This document shows positions 1-7,124 of a stretch of 20,569 bases of DNA, one piece after another. The stretch is from an uncultured Ruthenibacterium sp. GTDB taxonomy: Bacteria > Bacillota > Clostridia > Oscillospirales > Ruminococcaceae. The position numbers and the translations under genes are program-made. The stretch's first letter is position 1. Every line of letters begins with the position of its first letter. The stretch is taken from positions 1 to 20,569 of the forward strand of contig CAJUMH010000040.1 in the NCBI GenBank assembly GCA_910587145.1, written 5' to 3'. The notes under the pieces are model-generated. The model did not search any database. It saw only the letters and a program-made list of their open reading frames with translations, and had not been told where the DNA came from.

Positions 1-110
1 TTTCACGCTTGATTTTTCCCAGCCCTTGAAAAGTTCCTCTTGACAAAAAGCCTAAGGGTTTGTTTTTTAATGAAATCGCCCGCCGGAACAGAGTTTTATC
101 TTTTTTGCAG

Positions 111-250
111 AACCGCCCGCAGCAGGGCGGTTTCGTTTTCTGACAAAACCGTTTCAGGCAGGGCATTTTCACTTTTTGATGGAACTGCCCGCAAAAAATT
201 GCTTTTATTCAGTATACCATACCTTCCGGCGCAGAATCAATCTGAAAAAA
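111..250. repeat. Intergenic repeat, copy 1 of 2
   Basis: This stretch is clearly related to 3121-3243 in the same orientation. Both carry a GC-rich inverted repeat, the shared string TTTCTGACAAAACCGTT, a GCAAAAAAT-GCTTTT block, CAGTATACCAT and a GAATCAAT block followed by A-rich sequence. Positions 111-118 and 125-132 form an 8-bp hairpin (AACCGCCC/GGGCGGTT) followed by a T-rich tract, so it could also terminate rightward transcription entering the window. I see no convincing gene in 1-275. Confidence 0.6.
211..240 (-). promoter_or_regulatory. Putative leftward promoter in repeat copy 1
   Basis: On the minus strand TTGATT (235-240) and TATACT (211-216) are separated by 18 bp. The same arrangement with a 17-bp spacer is found in the second copy of the repeat at 3204-3232. 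Transcription would run leftward out of the window. Confidence 0.4.
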
Positions 251-381
251 TCATCTTTTTCGACAGACGGAGAAAGGCGCGCTGAGCGCACCCTTCGAGG
301 GCGTTTTTCGGAAGAATTCCCCAATGATTGAACATTCCATATTTTGGTAAAATGACAGATCGTACATTTTTATAGGTTCCC

Positions 382-407
382 AAAAGCCCGAAAGCTCGGG
401 CTTTTTT
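382..407 (+). terminator. Rho-independent terminator in leader A
   Basis: AAAAGCCCGA (382-391) and TCGGGCTTTT (396-405) form a 10-bp stem with a 4-nt loop and a run of T. A second hairpin follows at once, GCACTTTT (408-415) with AAAAGTGC (425-432). Both are kept in copy B (7438-7464 and following). It lies upstream of the putative promoter, so it probably insulates the cassette from upstream transcription. Confidence 0.7.
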
Positions 408-436
408 GCACTTTTTGGAACATGAAAAGTGCGCAC

Positions 437-465
437 TTTACAAGTAAAGCACAATGTGTAATAAC
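437..465 (+). promoter_or_regulatory. Putative promoter of cassette A
   Basis: TTTACA (437-442) and AATAAC (460-465) are 17 bp apart, just after the double hairpin and about 50 nt before the leader ORF. The equivalent in copy B is TTTACA-17-AATAAT, a better -10. Confidence 0.35.
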
Positions 466-517
466 AAAGAAAAAGAAAATGTACCGATTTTAGAGGGATG
501 CGACAGAATGGCTCTCT

Positions 518-595
518 ATGGTCGGTGCAGTTTCCCAGAGCAAGGTGCGCACCAAAGCTCTGCAGCAAACGTTTGGAAAAGAAAGAGGAACATAA
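518..595 (+). CDS. Small leader ORF upstream of cassette A (25 aa)
   Basis: ATG at 518 opens a 25-codon ORF ending in TAA at 593-595, five bases before the ATG of the large gene. Its product shares MVGA, SQSKVRTKALQQT and GKE with the equivalent ORF in copy B (7563-7652). Several differences between copies fall in third codon positions (GGT/GGC, GCA/GCC), which fits coding constraint, although two are amino-acid changes (V/A, F/L). Relative to copy B, two bases are missing in the CTCTCT tract just upstream, so the first four residues of B are lost here and the internal ATG becomes the start. It has no recognisable domain. It could be a leader peptide giving translational coupling, or the decayed true N-terminus of the large protein. 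Confidence 0.4.
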   Translation: MVGAVSQSKVRTKALQQTFGKERGT

Positions 596-599
596 AAAA

Positions 600-2080
600 A
601 TGAAAGAGCAATTTGCCGCATCTGCGGCACGCAAGCAGCCGCGGCGGGAAAAATCGCCCAGCGAGTTGGGCGAAGAAGTGCTGGCCCTGATGCTGAACAA
701 GGACGCAAAGGAGCGCGCCGCGGTTATACCAGCGCCGCCGAAAATCAAGGCGGCTGAGGAAGCCCCAAAAACGGCGCAGTATGGCGGCTTTACACAAGAG
801 GCCGCCGGGAACGCCAAAGCGGCGCAATATGGCGGCGACTTTACGGAAAAGACCGCCGCCGGGAACCGGAAAACCGCGCCCTATGGCGGCGCCGGGGCCG
901 GGTGGACAGCCGCGCAGTATACGCTGCCCGCGGCGAGCGAAAGCAGTGCCTCCCATGCCCTCACGGCCGCGGGCTTGGACGATAACGCCATCCTGGGCGC
1001 CCAGTGGAACAACGTTTTTCCCAGTGCGATGCAAAATATCAATCAAAGGATTCAAAAGACAAATGAAATAACGGCTCCCATTCGCGCCACACCAGAGTGG
1101 CAGGCGCTGGCCGCGTCACAGGATCTTACCGCCGCCGGACTGGACGCGAGTGCACAGCAGGGCTTGGCATAGGCTTTGATAAAGGGCAGCCGTTCGCCAC
1201 GCCTTTAGTAGAATGGACTTCACAGCTTGTAGAAGACACACATCTTGCTCCGGGAACATCGGCGCGGGAGTTCTTCGGAGACAAATTTAAAAGTGGCTTG
1301 GGAATCGGGTCAGAAAACGCATGGAACGGCTTGATCGATCTGGGTGAGGGCGCGGCAAGAAACGATTTGATGCTGCAGGATTTTGATATGCAGCAGTTTC
1401 CTTTTTTGAACGATAGATACCGTGAGTATATCGATCTCAATAGAATGTGGGCACAGCAGGTACGGGATGGTTTGCCGGATGCTGCCGAAGGATTGCGCAG
1501 CCATAAAGCAGCGGAGTACGCGAAGCAGATTGATGAATTGTACGATGCAGGCGGACTGTATCGATTTTGGGGGGATATCGTTTCAAGTATTGGGGAGACA
1601 GTTCCCGCCATTTTGACAAATATCCTTACCGATGGCTCTGGCAAGATGGCCTATTTATACACTTCAGCAGTCGGCAAAGCATCGGCCGAAGCTCGTGCGG
1701 GCGGCGCGGACGAGGATACAACGCTTTTATACGGAATGGTTTCATGCGGCGTAAAAATGGCGGCGAAACAGCTTGGCGGCATTGTTGAATCAGGCATGGG
1801 TACGCTGGATAAGTGGCTTATGGGTATGGTAGAAAGCAAAGTGGGCCGTGCGGCGTTAAAACAGCTTTATAAAATGCTTGGCAAGAGCACAGTGAATCTT
1901 ATCAGTAAGGTCGCTGGGACATATCTTGCAAGGATGTGGAACGACGATGAGCGCGGCTTTAGGCAGACAATGGGCGAAACATTGCCGGATGCATTCTATG
2001 AGGGACTTATCGGGACGCTGATAGATTCAATTAGAAGTGTACTTGACAGTATTGACGAAAAGGAAACGCAGATGCCATAG
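600..2080 (+). pseudogene. Cassette A: frameshifted polymorphic-type multidomain protein
   Basis: Two overlapping frames form one gene. Frame one (600-1172) gives a basic, charged N-terminus (ARKQPRREK, SPSELGEEVLALML), three AQYGG-type repeats and a helical repeat with the motifs AGLDDNA and TPEWQ. It stops at TAG 1170-1172. The next frame continues to TAG at 2078-2080. The junction reads GCA-TA-GGC where copy B has GCA-TAC-GGC, so one base is lost. The repaired product would be about 490 aa. The tail (about 1400-2080) is rich in small and hydrophobic residues (IGETVPAILTNIL, AYLYTSAVGKASAEARAGGA, LLYGMVSCGV, LPDAFYEGLIGTLIDS). It resembles the 'YG-x-x-S-G' amphipathic module I associate with large prophage/ICE multidomain proteins that carry C-terminal toxin tips. 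No toxin tip is present here. ATG 600 is chosen as start because both copies align from this point. Function is unknown; the toxin-carrier role is inference. Confidence 0.6.
771..920 (+). repeat. Tandem AQYGG-type coding repeats in cassette A
   Basis: Three in-frame units of 48, 54 and about 48 nt begin at 771, 819 and 873. They share (A/P)-(Q/P)-Y-G-G followed by an F-T-x-(E/K)-x-A-A-G-N-type stretch, and a further AQY follows at 912-920. The same array is present in copy B. Confidence 0.75.
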
Positions 2081-2112
2081 GAACGATGCTTTAAGCAATC
2101 ATTGTCAACAAA

Positions 2113-2149
2113 AAGGAAGGCGCAGCCCAAACCGGGTTGCGCCTTCCTT
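2113..2149. terminator. Bidirectional terminator between convergent genes
   Basis: AAGGAAGGCGCA (2113-2124) and TGCGCCTTCCTT (2138-2149) form a perfect 12-bp stem with a 13-nt loop. It sits between cassette A (ends 2080) and the convergent minus-strand gene, whose TAA stop overlaps the right arm. Confidence 0.7.
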
Positions 2150-2780
2150 ACAAATGGCCGCCGTTTTCGCGAGCCTCTTGCAGTATGGCATTCAGGGAGT
2201 GTGTGAATTGCGCTTTCTCATCGTTATTATCAAAAAGAATCACATATTTATGCGAAAAGATGTCTTGAATAGCTGCAGCAGTCCTTGATGAAAAAGCGTC
2301 ATAAACCATTCTAAAATGATTTTCCCACGGGACAATATCCTGAACAGCGGCATAGGGAATCACAAAAAAAGCCCCATAGTGCTCATAGATGATAAAATCT
2401 TTCAACAGGCAGAGTCTCCAGTGCTCCCAATGATAAGGAGCCGATAGATATTGTGATTCCACGCGTATACACATATTCTCAAAAGAGATAGATTCCGCAT
2501 ATTGCTTTGCCGCTATGCTCTTCTCCGGCGAGATCAGTGCAATTACATCCTGAATATAATTGGGGCAAAAAGTATAAATGGCAAAGATCAGCAAAAAAAT
2601 AGAAAAAAATGTAGTGACAGTCATTTTAAAATTTTGATTCGGGTCATCAAAGCAAATCTCATAGAGCAATTGCGCCAACAACGTCGTACAAAAGCCAGAT
2701 ACAAGTGTATTCAAAGAAAGAATATTTTGCAAAGCTGCCATGCGGATGCTTTTGTAAACATGAGTTTTTTTGATGTTCAT
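2148..2780 (-). CDS. Two-TM membrane protein, unknown function
   Basis: This encodes 210 aa. I chose the ATG at 2780 because AAAGGAGG lies 9 nt upstream; the open frame extends further 5' but that part is low-complexity and crosses the promoter. There are two membrane segments near residues 14-41 (ILSLNTLVSGFCTTLLAQLLY) and 53-75 (MTVTTFFSIFLLIFAIYTF). A soluble domain follows with a pattern of short beta strands (DFIIYEHYGAFFVIPYAAV, KYVILFDNNDEK). That layout recalls YcxB-like or PH-like membrane proteins, but I cannot assign it. It has its own promoter at 2842-2870 and converges on cassette A. Local sequence is AT-richer than the neighbouring ABC operon. Confidence 0.75.
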   Translation of the reverse strand: MNIKKTHVYKSIRMAALQNILSLNTLVSGFCTTLLAQLLYEICFDDPNQNFKMTVTTFFSIFLLIFAIYTFCPNYIQDVIALISPEKSIAAKQYAESISFENMCIRVESQYLSAPYHWEHWRLCLLKDFIIYEHYGAFFVIPYAAVQDIVPWENHFRMVYDAFSSRTAAAIQDIFSHKYVILFDNNDEKAQFTHSLNAILQEARENGGHL

Positions 2781-2841
2781 AACGAACCTCCTTTCGACCT
2801 GCGTACAAACGGCGACACTGTCTGGAGGGAGCCCTTCGCGG

Positions 2842-2870
2842 ATTATAAAGGTGTCATAATCCGTTCTGAA
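2842..2870 (-). promoter_or_regulatory. Promoter of the 2780-2148 gene with inverted repeat
   Basis: On the minus strand TTCAGA (2865-2870) and TATAAT (2842-2847) are 17 bp apart. GGATTAT (2840-2846) and ATAATCC (2856-2862) form a perfect 7-bp inverted repeat over the -10, a possible operator. The leader to the ATG is about 55 nt. Confidence 0.55.
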
Positions 2871-2953
2871 AAGAATCCTTTTCAACAGATGCAACGGGCG
2901 CGCCGCAGCAGCTGCAAAAGCGGCTGTCTTCCAAAAGCCGAAAGCCGCATTTT

Positions 2954-3103
2954 TTACAAAACAGACTGCACAGGCGCGGCGGCTGCTTGCGGCGTCTGTG
3001 CCGCCGCTGTTTCGGCATGCTCCGGCCGTTTGCCGCTGATGAGGATGCGATAATTCACATAACTCCAGAGAAAGACGGAATAGCCTGCGGTTCCGCCGCC
3101 CAA
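2954..3103 (-). CDS. Possible small membrane protein or gene fragment (49 aa)
   Basis: A TTG at 3103 is preceded by GGGGAGG (10-nt spacing) and opens 49 codons ending in TAA at 2954-2956. The product has one hydrophobic stretch (GYSVFLWSYVNYRILI) followed by a polar Ala/Gln-rich tail. It lies downstream of the leftward promoter at 3204-3232 and upstream of the two-TM gene. It could instead be a remnant of a larger gene or chance. No family recognised. Confidence 0.25.
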   Translation of the reverse strand: MGGGTAGYSVFLWSYVNYRILISGKRPEHAETAAAQTPQAAAAPVQSVL

Positions 3104-3120
3104 TCTGAAGCATCCTCCCC

Positions 3121-3243
3121 AGCAGAGCGGTTTTGCTTTCTGACAAAACCGTTCCGCGGGGCTTGCTTTCCGGCAAAAAAACCGCAAAAAATCGCTTTTC
3201 TTCAGTATACCATCCTCCGGGTATGGAATCAATCCAAAAAATT
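3121..3243. repeat. Intergenic repeat, copy 2 of 2
   Basis: Related to 111-250 in the same orientation. This copy contains a perfect 8-bp hairpin, CGGTTTTG (3128-3135) with CAAAACCG (3144-3151), and the shared CAGTATACCAT block that carries a leftward -10. Confidence 0.6.
3204..3232 (-). promoter_or_regulatory. Putative leftward promoter in repeat copy 2
   Basis: On the minus strand TTGATT (3227-3232) and TATACT (3204-3209) are separated by 17 bp. It would transcribe toward the 3103-2954 ORF and the two-TM gene, and lies back to back with the rightward operon promoter at 3266. Confidence 0.5.
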
Positions 3244-3265
3244 TCCTTCAATTTTTATTTCCCTC

Positions 3266-3313
3266 TTGACAATCCCGACGACATGACGACATGTTGTATA
3301 GTTAATTACACAA
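3266..3313 (+). promoter_or_regulatory. ABC-operon promoter with spacer duplication and YtrA-type operator
   Basis: TTGACA (3266-3271) and TATAGT (3297-3302) are 25 bp apart. The spacer contains a perfect tandem duplication of GACGACAT (3277-3284 and 3285-3292). Removing one unit gives exactly 17 bp. The imperfect inverted repeat TTGTATAGTTAATTACACAA (3294-3313; 8 of 10 arm positions pair) covers the -10. It is well placed as an autoregulatory operator for the GntR/YtrA-type regulator encoded next. The leader to the TTG start is about 50 nt. Confidence 0.6.
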
Positions 3314-3359
3314 GTAATGAACCACACAACCAGAGAACCGAGAGGAGGCGAGGCGCTGC

Positions 3360-3744
3360 TTGAACGGAGCATTGAATGAAAGCACTTCTCTGTATTTGCA
3401 GATCGCAGCCATGATCGAAGATCAGATCCTGCGCGGCCTGCTGCTGGAGGAGGAACAGGCGCCCAGCACCAACGAGCTGGCGCGGCTGTACCGCATCAAT
3501 CCGGCCACGGCGGCAAAGGGGCTGAATCTGCTCACAGACGAGGGGATCTTGTACAAAAAGCGCGGTATCGGTATGTTTGTTGCACAGGGCAGCCGCGCGC
3601 ATTATCGCAAAGCGCAAAAACGTCTTTTACGAAAGCTATGTAAGAGGCATTGTGGCCGAGGCGCACAAATTGGGGATTGAGCAGGCGGAGCTGGCGGAAA
3701 TGCTGGCGCGCGCCGCGGCGGAAAACGGAGGGAGCAAAGCATGA
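3360..3744 (+). pseudogene. YtrA-family GntR transcriptional regulator, frameshifted
   Basis: The first frame (TTG 3360, preceded by AGAGGAGG) encodes a GntR winged helix: LYLQIAAMIEDQIL, the recognition-helix region STNELARLYRINPATAAKGL, and the wing GILYKKRGIGMFV. At the A5 run 3616-3620 the frame is lost and it ends at 3680 after an unrelated tail. In the +1 frame the expected YtrA C-terminus continues as NVFYESYVRGIVAEAHKLGI. That frame ends in TGA 3742-3744, which overlaps the ATG of the ATPase gene (ATGA). Restored length is about 127 aa, normal for the family. Removing one A restores the gene. The intact coupling argues for a recent mutation, a sequencing error or a slippage site. In known systems YtrA-type proteins repress their own ABC operon. 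Confidence 0.8.
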
Positions 3745-4637
3745 AAAACGGTGTTTTACGGGCGGAAAATGTGGTAAAACGGTATGGCAAAAAAGAGGTG
3801 CTGCACGGCGTTTCGCTGTCCATCCGGCCGGGGAAGATCTATGGCCTTTTGGGCCGCAACGGCGCGGGCAAAACCACATTGCTTGGGATCTTAACAGCGC
3901 AGAATACATTCAATTCCGGCAGCGTTACCTATGGCGGCGAAAATATCTGGGAAAACCAGAAGGCGCTGGACGAGATCTGCTTTTCGCGCGAACTTTCGCC
4001 CATGCTGCTGTTCGGCCAGAATTCGCTCAAGGTAAAGGAATATCTGCGCGCGGCGTCGCTGTATCACCCACATTGGGATCAAGACTACGCCAACCGTCTG
4101 GTGAGCCTGTTCGAGTTGGATACAAAAAAGCCCATCTATAAGCTGTCCAAGGGCATGATGAGCATGGTAACGATTATCATTGCGCTGGCCAGCCGCGCGC
4201 CCGTTACCATTTTGGACGAACCCGTCGCGGGGCTGGACGTTGTGGCGCGCGAACAGTTTTACCGGCTGCTGCTGGCCGATTACGAGGAAACGCGGCGCAC
4301 GTTCATCGTCTCGACGCACATCATCGAGGAGGCGGCCGGTGTGTTTGAGGATATCATCCTCATCGACAACGGCCGGATCATCGAGGCGGGCAACTGCGGG
4401 GAATTTACCGCGCAGTTTCATCTGGTTGCCGGCAGCGAGGCGGATGTGGCGCGGGCCTGTGCCGGGCTTGCCATTGTACACGAGGAACGGCTGGGCCGCA
4501 GCTGTACGGTGTGTGCGCGCGGCGGCGGCGAGCGCCTGCGGGCCAACGCTGCCGGGCTGGATATTGATATTGAGCCGGTGAGCCTGCAAAAGGCGTTCGT
4601 CTGCCTGACGGGCGGCCAGAAGGAGGGGAAAGCATGA
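3741..4637 (+). CDS. ABC transporter ATP-binding protein
   Basis: This 298-aa protein has the full set of ABC motifs: Walker A GRNGAGKTT (residues 38-46, Lys44), signature LSKGM (135-139), Walker B TILDEP (156-161) and the H-loop STHI (His193). The C-terminal about 90 residues form a divergent accessory region after the ATPase core, as in YtrB/EcsA-like exporters. It should energise the two membrane proteins encoded next. Its ATG overlaps the restored regulator stop (ATGA) and its own TGA overlaps the next ATG (ATGA at 4634-4637), so translation is coupled across three genes. The substrate cannot be read from the sequence; YtrA-linked transporters are often tied to cell-envelope stress or antimicrobial peptides. 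Confidence 0.95.
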   Translation: MKNGVLRAENVVKRYGKKEVLHGVSLSIRPGKIYGLLGRNGAGKTTLLGILTAQNTFNSGSVTYGGENIWENQKALDEICFSRELSPMLLFGQNSLKVKEYLRAASLYHPHWDQDYANRLVSLFELDTKKPIYKLSKGMMSMVTIIIALASRAPVTILDEPVAGLDVVAREQFYRLLLADYEETRRTFIVSTHIIEEAAGVFEDIILIDNGRIIEAGNCGEFTAQFHLVAGSEADVARACAGLAIVHEERLGRSCTVCARGGGERLRANAAGLDIDIEPVSLQKAFVCLTGGQKEGKA

Positions 4638-5308
4638 TCCGCACCGCACGCTATCTTTCGTGGATCGTCTGGCAATATCTGTTTGGGATCTTTGGGTTTG
4701 GCGCGCTGACAATCGCGCTTCAGGCGCTCGTCACGCCGCCGGCCGAAGCCGAATTTGCGGCGGGGTGCATCGTTGGCATAGCGTTCAGCATGGCGCTGCT
4801 GTTCCCCACGCTGCTGCAGCTTTCGATGCTTCCGGTCTATCTGCCGCTTTGCCTTTCCATGGGCGTTACGCGCCGCGGCTTTTTCTGGGGCGCGCAGATC
4901 GCGAAGCTGCACCTCGCGCTGGGCATTGCGGCCATTTTCGAGCTGATGCAGATCGCCGCGCAGCTGATTTTTGGCTTGCCGGCGCTGTTTTACGGCAGCA
5001 GTCTTGCGGGCGTGTGTATGACGGTTGTGCTGTGCACCGCAGTAGGAGAAACGGCCAGCTTTATCGGCATGCGCTTCGGGCGCCGGGGCATTACGGCGAT
5101 GTTCATTTTCATCGGCCTGGCCGCCGGCATTCTGGGCGCAGCGATCGGCTTTATGTCGGCGCACGGCGGAGACACAACGGGCATTCAGATCGATACCCTG
5201 ATAGAGGGCCTGTCGAACACGCCTTTGCTCGGCGCTGTTGTTTTGGCGCTGGTGATCGTTCTGGCCGGTGTGGACGCGGCGCTCTGCCGCCGTATTACCG
5301 CGTGGTAG
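4634..5308 (+). CDS. ABC transporter permease-like membrane protein 1
   Basis: This is a 224-aa, very hydrophobic protein with about six membrane segments, around residues 8-30, 42-70, 88-115, 117-137, 150-172 and 197-215. The motif LCLSMGVTRRGFF before the third segment is the 'mGvTR+' cytoplasmic loop common in ABC-2-like permeases of YtrA operons. It starts within the ATGA overlap with the ATPase gene. It probably forms a heteromeric channel with the next protein. Confidence 0.85.
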   Translation: MIRTARYLSWIVWQYLFGIFGFGALTIALQALVTPPAEAEFAAGCIVGIAFSMALLFPTLLQLSMLPVYLPLCLSMGVTRRGFFWGAQIAKLHLALGIAAIFELMQIAAQLIFGLPALFYGSSLAGVCMTVVLCTAVGETASFIGMRFGRRGITAMFIFIGLAAGILGAAIGFMSAHGGDTTGIQIDTLIEGLSNTPLLGAVVLALVIVLAGVDAALCRRITAW

Positions 5309-5328
5309 GCCGGGGAGGAGGAAGTTTT

Positions 5329-6069
5329 ATGTGGAGTTCGATCAGGCGGGAATTTTCCGTCAACCGCGACAGCCTTTGGCAGTCCGGGCTGATCCTCGCC
5401 GGCGCCTGTCTGCTGGGCGAGGGGATCGCTGCCGTTATGATGGGCATTTTCAGCAGGGAGCCGTTTTTTATTCCGCTCGGAACAATGATGGCAGTGGGGG
5501 CGGCGGTTGTTAGTGGGGTGATTTTTCCCGCGTACTATTTTTCGTGCGGCTACGAGCAGGCGCTTGCCATGGGCTGTACGCGCGGGCGCTTTCTGGCCGG
5601 GTCGCTGGCCCTGTCGCTGGTTCATATCGTTTTGATGCTTGCGGCGGCAACGCTGGCTATACTGGCGGACCTGGGCTTTTACCGGGCGTTTTACCCGCAG
5701 ATCTACGCCGCAATTGATTGGACGGATTTTCCGTCCGGCGGGGTGCTTGCCGGCGGGCTTGCGCTCGCCGCGGCAGTGCTGCTGTGCTTCGGTCTGTTTT
5801 TGGGCGCGGCCCTGCAGCGCTGGGGCAAGCGCGCGTTTTGGGTGCTGTGGGGCATTTGCATGGCGGCCTCGTTCCTGAGCGGGCCCATGGTGCATTTGGC
5901 AAAGGACAGCGAGGCCTCGCTGCTGGGGCGCATCGCGGGCTCTGTTGGGCATGCGCTTGCTTTTTTGCCGGGAATGGTGTATCTTTGTTTTGCGGGCGCC
6001 GTCCTGCTGGCAGCCGGTGTATTCGGCGCGGTGCTGCTGCTGCGCGGCAGCATCCGGCATGCGGTGTAA
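5329..6069 (+). CDS. ABC transporter permease-like membrane protein 2
   Basis: ATG 5329 is chosen because GGGGAGGAGG lies just upstream. The open frame extends to 4660 but there overlaps permease 1 in a non-coding frame. The product is 246 aa with about six hydrophobic segments. It carries AMGCTRGRFLAGS after the second segment, the same loop motif as permease 1 (GVTRRGFFWGA), so the two are distant paralogues. It lies 20 bp after permease 1 in the operon. Confidence 0.85.
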   Translation: MWSSIRREFSVNRDSLWQSGLILAGACLLGEGIAAVMMGIFSREPFFIPLGTMMAVGAAVVSGVIFPAYYFSCGYEQALAMGCTRGRFLAGSLALSLVHIVLMLAAATLAILADLGFYRAFYPQIYAAIDWTDFPSGGVLAGGLALAAAVLLCFGLFLGAALQRWGKRAFWVLWGICMAASFLSGPMVHLAKDSEASLLGRIAGSVGHALAFLPGMVYLCFAGAVLLAAGVFGAVLLLRGSIRHAV

Positions 6070-6114
6070 GGCGCCGCACTGCGCATGACAGGATCAAAAC
6101 AGGAGGGATTGAAA

Positions 6115-7110
6115 ATGGAATACAGGCTTTCGGGCAAAAGCAGAATTTCCCGCGTGGGATTGTGCTATTTTTTGCTGATGCTGCTGACGCAGACTCTGCA
6201 GATGCTGGCGGCGGGGCTGCTGTACGACAGTTTGGCGGATACCACATGGGGCATTTGGGCCATTTCCTATGTGCCGCTGTATGGCATTGCCGTGCCCGTC
6301 TTTTTGCTGATGATGAAAAAGCTCGCGCCAAACGCGCCGGGCCGGTTTGGAACGCAGACGCTTTCCGCAGGCGGCTGGGTGCGCTGGGCATTCCTCAGCT
6401 TGGGCGCGACGTATCTGCTGAACCTTGTTTCCACACTGCTGACATCGCTGCTGGCGGCGCTGAAGGGCGGCGCGGTGGAAAACCCGCTTGCGTTGATGCA
6501 GGAGGGCAGCAGCCCGCTGATGATGCTGCTCTTTGCGGGGATCCTTGCTCCGGTGGGGGAGGAATACCTGTTCCGCAAGCTGCTGTGGGATAAGCTGGGC
6601 AGCTGCGGCGAGCGGCTGTATATTTTGATGGGCGGCTTTATCTTCGCGCTGTTCCACGCAAACCTCTCGCAGCTTTTGTATGCCTTTGTGCTGGGCGCGG
6701 CATTCTGCTATATCTATGCGCGCACGGGCAAACTGCGCTATACGGTCGCGCTGCATATTACGATCAATATTTTCGGCTCGGTGCTGATGCCGATGCTGGC
6801 GCTGAGCGGCTCGGAGGCGGCCGCCGGCGCAGCGGGCGTTTTGGTGATTGTGCTGATCATTGTGGGTGTGATCCTGGCGGCGCGCGGCCGCTGGAAATTC
6901 CCGCCCGAGCCGCGGCAGGGCAGCGCTGCCGGGGAGACACCAAACGAGCAGGCCGATGCTCCCATGCCGCAGGAGGAAGGGCCGCAGCAGGAAGCCCCGG
7001 CGCAAAAAGAACCGGCCCTCACCTTCGGCCGGGCACTGCTCGCGCCCGGCATGCTGGCCTACACAGCACTGTGCGTAGTGCTCATCCTCATTGTCACCTT
7101 TGCGGTGTAA
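6115..7110 (+). CDS. CPBP-family intramembrane metalloprotease
   Basis: ATG 6115 follows AGGAGGG at a 7-nt spacing and is preferred over the ATG at 6085. The 331-aa protein has about eight hydrophobic segments and the CPBP (Abi, CAAX protease-like) signature: EEYLFR (Glu149, Glu150, Arg154), FALFH (His181) and HITIN (His214, Asn218). These residues are the predicted metal and catalytic site. A polar Pro/Gln/Glu-rich linker (about residues 265-305) precedes a last membrane segment at the C-terminus, an unusual extension. CPBP proteins occur in bacteriocin self-immunity and envelope-stress loci, which fits the ABC transporter partner. Substrate unknown. Confidence 0.9.
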   Translation: MEYRLSGKSRISRVGLCYFLLMLLTQTLQMLAAGLLYDSLADTTWGIWAISYVPLYGIAVPVFLLMMKKLAPNAPGRFGTQTLSAGGWVRWAFLSLGATYLLNLVSTLLTSLLAALKGGAVENPLALMQEGSSPLMMLLFAGILAPVGEEYLFRKLLWDKLGSCGERLYILMGGFIFALFHANLSQLLYAFVLGAAFCYIYARTGKLRYTVALHITINIFGSVLMPMLALSGSEAAAGAAGVLVIVLIIVGVILAARGRWKFPPEPRQGSAAGETPNEQADAPMPQEEGPQQEAPAQKEPALTFGRALLAPGMLAYTALCVVLILIVTFAV

Positions 7111-7124
7111 GGAGGGCTGCCGAA

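Larger units (their letters stand above)
276..1170 (+). repeat. Duplicated cassette-head module, copy A
   Basis: About 0.9 kb here is repeated at 7331-8215 in the same orientation. The match covers untranslated leader, terminator hairpin, promoter, a small leader ORF and the first about 190 codons of the large gene. Leader identity is very high through ATTGAACATTCCATATTTTG and the terminator region. Similarity stops at about 1170, exactly where copy A has a one-base frameshift and the following sequence becomes AT-richer. Confidence 0.85.

Noticed and set aside
771..920. CRISPR-like array in the short tandem repeats
   Set aside because: Repeats are in-frame coding units of similar sequence without unique spacers; no cas genes are near.
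2781..3251. N-terminal extension of the two-TM protein to 367 codons
   Set aside because: The extension crosses a promoter and a repeat and is Arg/Ala-rich; the ATG at 2780 has AAAGGAGG.
4660..5328. Upstream extension of permease 2
   Set aside because: It overlaps permease 1 in another frame; GGAGGAGG before 5329 marks the real start.
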